From DAOUMU01 sp034409055 (GTDB lineage: Bacteria > Chloroflexota > Anaerolineae > 4572-78 > J111): 9,269 nt of DNA. Location: the NCBI GenBank assembly GCA_034409055.1, contig DAOUMU010000504.1, positions 1 to 9,269 on the forward strand. Reading direction: 5' to 3'. Position numbers and translations under genes: made by a program. The notes under the pieces are model-generated. The model had not been told where the DNA came from. It did not search any database and saw nothing but the letters and a program-made list of their open reading frames with translations. Of the stretch, positions 7,202 through 9,269 are shown in pieces; position 1 is the stretch's first letter; each line of letters opens with the position of its first letter.

Positions 7202-7230
7202 ATAATAACATAGCTTAACCATTTTGCCAA
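7202..7230 (-). promoter_or_regulatory. Sigma-70-type promoter of the methyltransferase operon
   Basis: On the minus strand TTGGCA (7230-7225) and TATTAT (7207-7202) are separated by exactly 17 nt, each one base from consensus. Transcription would start near 7195, only about 2 nt before the ATG at 7193, giving an almost leaderless message, which agrees with the lack of a Shine-Dalgarno before this gene. If translation starts at 7178 the leader would be about 17 nt. Confidence 0.65.
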
Positions 7231-7248
7231 CCAAACAAATGAGGACCA

Positions 7249-7323
7249 ATGAGGAGTATAACCAAAAAGTTTTTAGAAGAGCAATTTGAGAGCGCAGGGA
7301 AGTGTCTATCGGCTGACAACTAG
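7249..7323 (+). CDS. Possible 24-codon small ORF, divergent from the operon
   Basis: An ATG at 7249 is preceded by GAGGA (7241-7245) with a short 3-nt spacer. It encodes MRSITKKFLEEQFESAGKCL and four more residues, then stops with TAG. It is not recognised. The charged helical look and RBS-like lead suggest either a small peptide divergent from the operon or the stub of a lost gene. No convincing promoter is seen on this strand, so chance cannot be excluded. Confidence 0.2.
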   Translation: MRSITKKFLEEQFESAGKCLSADN

Positions 7324-7338
7324 ACTATAATTGTAACA

Positions 7339-7665
7339 CTACCAGTCCCGGTACACATTAGGCTGTACCACCCGATAACCGTGCCGTAGACGAGCCTTGA
7401 TGATAGCTCGTAGCAGGGGCCAGGCTGCCTCTAACGAGTCAAAGGGTTGGGGGGTAATCAGGCGTTGGGTCTGGCCTTTGCGTCCGTATATTCTTACCAC
7501 GGCCTTTGAGTGTAATAAAAGTCGGCATCCATCCCAAAAAGTAATAACGGCTGGCGTTCTCAAGCGGGTTAACTCGTTCAAACAGGATATAAGAAAAGTT
7601 GGCTGGTGGGGTTGTCCCCAATTCATCGTCGACGAGTCTTTTTGTTTTGTATTTCTCTGGGCCAT
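7339..7665 (-). CDS. Small WGR-domain-like protein
   Basis: 108 codons. The second half fits the WGR pattern: VVRIYGRKGQTQ (57-67, with YGR in place of WGR), then FDSLEAAWPLLRAIIKARLRHGY across 75-97, matching the usual aromatic-G-R-x-G-Q strand, the (F)DS-EA turn, a helix, and the closing K-x-x-x-GY. WGR domains bind nucleic acid and occur in PARP-type enzymes and in small bacterial proteins. The N-terminal part (1-45) is unconvincing, a second frame overlaps it on the same strand, and the start at 7665 has only a weak AGGG upstream, so the true start may be ATG14 or the gene may be 5'-damaged. It reads in the same direction as the operon and ends 146 nt before its first gene, with the operon's own promoter between; membership in the system is not supported. 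Confidence 0.5.
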   Translation of the reverse strand: MAQRNTKQKDSSTMNWGQPHQPTFLISCLNELTRLRTPAVITFWDGCRLLLHSKAVVRIYGRKGQTQRLITPQPFDSLEAAWPLLRAIIKARLRHGYRVVQPNVYRDW

Positions 7666-7892
7666 TGAACGGCATCCCTAAATTGCTAGCTTGCTCCAGA
7701 TTTGTCAAACCTAGCTCAAGATGTGAATTTCTCATTATAAGAAATTATAGAACAAATGTACTTTAGGTCAAATGTGACACTGACGAACGATGTCTGGGTG
7801 GTTGATTAGACAACAGATCGATTAAAATCAGATAAAAAAGTACCTTGGCGACATTGCCCAAATACATCATGATGGATAAAATCGTTTAGTAA
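7666..7892. other. AT-rich intergenic segment with a small palindrome
   Basis: No gene is supported. AATTTCT (7726-7732) and AGAAATT (7740-7746) form a perfect 7-bp inverted repeat around CATTATA, possibly an operator or weak hairpin. The AT-rich composition stops abruptly near 7890, where GC-rich DUF11 coding sequence begins; this is the likely right-hand junction of the AT-rich island. Confidence 0.45.
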
Positions 7893-8273
7893 AACAATCA
7901 AACCCTGACCTACACCCTGATCATTAGCAACAGCGGCCTGGTCAAGGCCAGCGGGGCGGTGGTCTCGGACACCATGCCCGGCGGCTTGAACTTTGTGGGG
8001 CCGGTGACCCTCCAGGGGACCACCGGCATCACCGGTTCGCCGCCCACCCTGGCCCGCGGACTGACCATCACCGCCGGTCAACGTATCACCCTCACCTTCC
8101 CGGTCATGGTCAGCACCGGCCTGGCCGAGGACACGGTCATCACCAACACCGCCGCCGTGACCAGTACGGAGGTGTCCAGGCCGGTGACGGGTACGAGGGG
8201 GATTATAGTCCAAGCGGACGGTAAGAACATCTACTCTTACTTGCCGGTTATCTTCAAGAAGTTTAGCCCGTGA
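7893..8273 (+). pseudogene. 3' remnant of a DUF11-type repeat surface protein
   Basis: Open from just after a TAA at 7890-7892 to TGA at 8273, with no good start codon or RBS. The translation begins inside a DUF11-like beta-sandwich (QTLTYTLIISNSGLVKASGA, then VVSDTMPGGLNFVG) and runs on with ITLTFPVMVSTGL and TVITNTAAVTS, the usual last strands of that repeat. It ends in NIYSYLPVIFKKFSP; a YLPhhhK-like tail closes many secreted proteins of Chloroflexota as I recall. Such proteins are long, with a signal peptide and many repeats, so this is only the last 127 codons. The match starts abruptly at the composition change near 7893, implying loss of the 5' part by the event that brought in the AT-rich block. 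The minus-strand open frame over it is a shadow. Confidence 0.72.
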
Positions 8274-8282
8274 GGGGGTGGT

Positions 8283-8306
8283 AGCCTGGAACTAAAATTC
8301 CAGGCT
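8283..8306 (+). terminator. Hairpin after the DUF11 remnant
   Basis: A perfect 9-bp stem AGCCTGGAA / TTCCAGGCT with a 6-nt loop CTAAAA lies 9 nt after the stop codon. It fits the original terminator of the surface-protein gene, although no clear U-run follows (GATAGCTTAA). Confidence 0.6.
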
Positions 8307-8348
8307 GATAGCTTAACGCGGCAACGTCTTGGGGAGTTCCGAAATTTA

Positions 8349-8487
8349 AATCATCCCAAAACTTTCGGTGGCGTGAAGCGTAAACCCACAGGGCAGGTGA
8401 CGTGAAACGTGAGGATTTATGGCGTAAAAACATCACGTTTCACGCTTCACGTCACTTGCCCTGTGGGTTCACGGAGTTGGGACAATT
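8349..8487. repeat. Long near-palindromic element built on CGTGAAR heptamers (MITE-like)
   Basis: The inner arms at 8380-8412 and 8433-8472 are inverted copies; the left arm lacks one 7-nt unit but otherwise agrees almost fully, around a 20-nt centre. The arms share ACCCACAGGGCA followed by tandem CGTGAA(A/G) heptamers. The outer ends also match: AATCATCCCAA (8349-8359) against TTGGGACAATT (8477-8487), 9 of 11. The whole is about 139 bp and could fold into one long hairpin. It has no coding capacity; the 81-codon open frame starting inside it is not a gene. It resembles a non-autonomous palindromic repeat. Confidence 0.7.
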
Positions 8488-8610
8488 ACCCGTACCGGGC
8501 ACAGGTATTTTTTCGGAACTACCATATCCAATTTCTATTGACGGAAAAGGGGTATATGGAGTATACTTGGTTGTGAACCTGCTAAAAATTGAGGCGAAAA
8601 TTGTCCCAAC
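8476..8610. repeat. 12-bp perfect inverted repeat GTTGGGACAATT / AATTGTCCCAAC
   Basis: The copies lie at 8476-8487 and 8599-8610 and bound a 135-bp segment without a gene. The left copy is also the right end of the long palindrome, so the motif occurs three times (8349, 8476, 8599). It may be the end of a small mobile element, or recombination between copies may have shaped the locus. GTATA-TGGAG-TATAC (8549-8563) is a small internal palindrome. Confidence 0.5.
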
Positions 8611-8693
8611 CGGTGCTGTTTATTGTGTGCGAGCCGGGGGGGGATAGGTTGGTGGTTGGAGGCGTTGGCCTGAGACAAGGGTATTATCGGACT

Positions 8694-8736
8694 ACTGCCC
8701 ACCTATTGCCCCGATACAGAGGATTAGGTGGGCAGT
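8694..8736. repeat. 12-bp inverted repeat ACTGCCCACCTA / TAGGTGGGCAGT
   Basis: A perfect 12-bp stem (8694-8705 and 8725-8736) with a 19-nt loop. No U-tract follows on plus. It may be a terminator for leftward transcription, or a transposon-end or origin-type hairpin. Its origin is unknown. Confidence 0.5.
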
Positions 8737-8825
8737 GACTATATAGCCCTTTGTTGAACTAAGCGCTGCGCGCAGAAAAGAGGAGCGAAAGAGGACAACC
8801 GAATAGAATAGAACGGCCAAAAAGG

Positions 8826-8860
8826 CTATACTTCCTGTAATTCAAAAACGGGAGGTATAG
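8826..8860. repeat. Hairpin upstream of the recombinase start
   Basis: CTATACTTCCTG (8826-8837) pairs with CGGGAGGTATAG (8849-8860), a 12-bp stem with two G-T pairs and an 11-nt loop. It lies 25 nt before the ATG at 8886. It may be an end or recognition hairpin of the IS91-like element or a translation-control structure. Confidence 0.45.
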
Positions 8861-8885
8861 TCCAATAACACCCTTACGCCAAAAA

Positions 8886-9191
8886 ATGATCGAGGATATG
8901 CAGTTACGGGGCCTGGCTGACAAGACCCAAGACGCGTATCTGCGGGCTGTGCGCCAGTTAGCTGAATACTACGGCAAATCACCTGACCAAGTCAGTGAGG
9001 AAGAACTGCGACAGGACTTTCTCTACCTTAGAAATGAAAAGGAAGCGGCTCGTAGTACGTGCCTGGTTGCGGTTAACGACGACAATAAGGGCAAGCGACG
9101 CTATTGTACCCTGCCGGTCGAGGCGTTCATACGGCGATTTTTGGTAACTACTCAGACGTCGGACCGGGTGTGGCGACGTCCTGAAATCTAA
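8886..9191 (+). pseudogene. Degenerate IS91-type element: tyrosine-recombinase N-terminus joined to transposase fragment
   Basis: The 101 residues are a patchwork. Residues 1-59 (MIEDMQLRGLADKTQDAYLR onward, with QLAEYYGKSPDQVSEEELR and FLYLRNEKEAARSTC) are the SAM-like N-terminal DNA-binding domain of the tyrosine recombinase that I recall accompanying IS91-family transposases. From about 62 the sequence changes to KGKRRYCTLPVEAFIRRFL, a segment typical of the IS91-type Y2 rolling-circle transposase, and the last 15 residues match nothing I know. The recombinase catalytic domain (R-H-R-Y) and the rest of the transposase are missing, so an internal deletion has fused the two genes in frame. 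The product should be inactive, though its DNA-binding half could still be made. No good RBS precedes the ATG. GC-rich, like the flank. Confidence 0.68.
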
Positions 9192-9202
9192 TGCAAAATT
9201 AG
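9188..9202 (+). terminator. Weak hairpin after the IS91-like remnant
   Basis: CTAAT / ATTAG around GCAAA, overlapping the stop codon of the fused ORF. It is only 5 bp and AT-rich, so a terminator role is doubtful. Confidence 0.2.
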
Positions 9203-9218
9203 CATTCCTCCAATAAAA

Positions 9219-9241
9219 ATCTTACACAACTCGGGTAAGAT
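9219..9241. repeat. Hairpin ATCTTAC / GTAAGAT near the right edge
   Basis: A perfect 7-bp stem with a 9-nt loop, 28 nt after the end of the fused ORF. Subterminal palindromes are known at IS91-family ends, so it may mark the element's 3' end; the window stops too soon to tell. Confidence 0.4.
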
Positions 9242-9269
9242 GTAATCGCGTTATAGGTAGCAGTCAACT

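Larger units (their letters stand above)
8611..8885. other. Gene-free stretch before the IS91-like remnant
   Basis: I see no gene here. It holds a G8 run (8636-8643), the 12-bp hairpin at 8694-8736, a perfect 10-bp palindrome CTGCGCGCAG (8766-8775), a purine-rich stretch (about 8776-8795) and the hairpin at 8826-8860. Most of it may be non-coding sequence of the degenerate insertion element. Confidence 0.4.

Noticed and set aside
7439..7735. 98-codon minus-strand frame overlapping the WGR-like gene
   Set aside because: Its translation shows no family pattern, whereas the other frame carries the WGR-like spacing; it could still hold the original N-terminus if a frameshift occurred, but there is no clear sign of it.
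7806..8213. 135-codon minus-strand frame over the DUF11 remnant
   Set aside because: Low-complexity Gly/Arg/Asp/His composition typical of antisense to a GC-rich gene; the plus frame matches DUF11.
8402..8647. 81-codon plus-strand frame starting in the long palindrome
   Set aside because: It crosses inverted-repeat arms and repeats, lacks an RBS and has no protein-like pattern.
1..9269. tRNA, rRNA, CRISPR array or riboswitch
   Set aside because: No cloverleaf with a GGTTCGA-type arm, no regularly spaced direct repeats and no known riboswitch core were seen on either strand by eye.

Overview
The window looks like a chromosomal piece of a Chloroflexota bacterium (Anaerolineae/Caldilineae-like). 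The grounds are a secreted protein with a long Pro/Thr/Ser linker before an alpha-2-macroglobulin-type N-terminal domain, a DUF11-type surface-protein tail ending in YLPVIFKKF, tandem CGTGAAR heptamers and ACGACT/AGTCGT palindromes. This is pattern memory, not a database match. The flanks are GC-rich. The centre (about 1450-7890) is clearly AT-richer by eye, as expected of acquired DNA.

Layout. 1-646 (minus): the start of a secreted alpha-2-macroglobulin-like protein that runs off the left edge. 647-1075: no gene, but a pair of REP-like palindromes. 1076-1399 (plus): only the C-terminal sixth of PTS enzyme I (PtsI), a gene remnant, followed by a strong hairpin terminator. 1479-7193 (minus): a tight three-gene operon. 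7339-7665 (minus): a small WGR-like protein. 7893-8273 (plus): the 3' remnant of a DUF11 surface-protein gene. 8283-8885: repeats, with a hairpin, a long near-palindromic element built on CGTGAAR heptamers, a 12-bp inverted repeat and more hairpins. 8886-9191 (plus): a degenerate ORF that seems to join the N-terminus of a tyrosine recombinase to a piece of an IS91-type transposase.

The point of interest is the operon. It is transcribed leftward from a good sigma-70-type promoter (TTGGCA-17-TATTAT) whose predicted start lies almost on the first ATG. Gene order is (1) a DNA amino-methyltransferase (DPFVGASTT, TSPPYG), (2) an 846-aa protein with two GHKL ATPase modules, an N-terminal MORC/Hsp90-like one and a C-terminal histidine-kinase-like one with an ALSHEI H-box, joined by a coiled coil, and (3) a 596-aa protein whose N-terminus keeps the receiver residues D29/D30, D165, T201 and K232 around a large insertion, followed by an unfamiliar C-terminal region. 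The junctions are TAATG (1-nt overlap) and an 8-nt overlap, so the three proteins are probably made together. MORC-like ATPases (paraMORCs) are known in restriction-modification contexts. Here one is fused to a kinase module and paired with a receiver, which suggests a phosphorelay-controlled DNA-modification or defence system with no recognisable nuclease. That function is inference. Whether the arrangement is already described cannot be judged from sequence alone.

The operon sits between broken genes (PtsI, DUF11, IS91 remnant), which points to a rearranged accessory locus.
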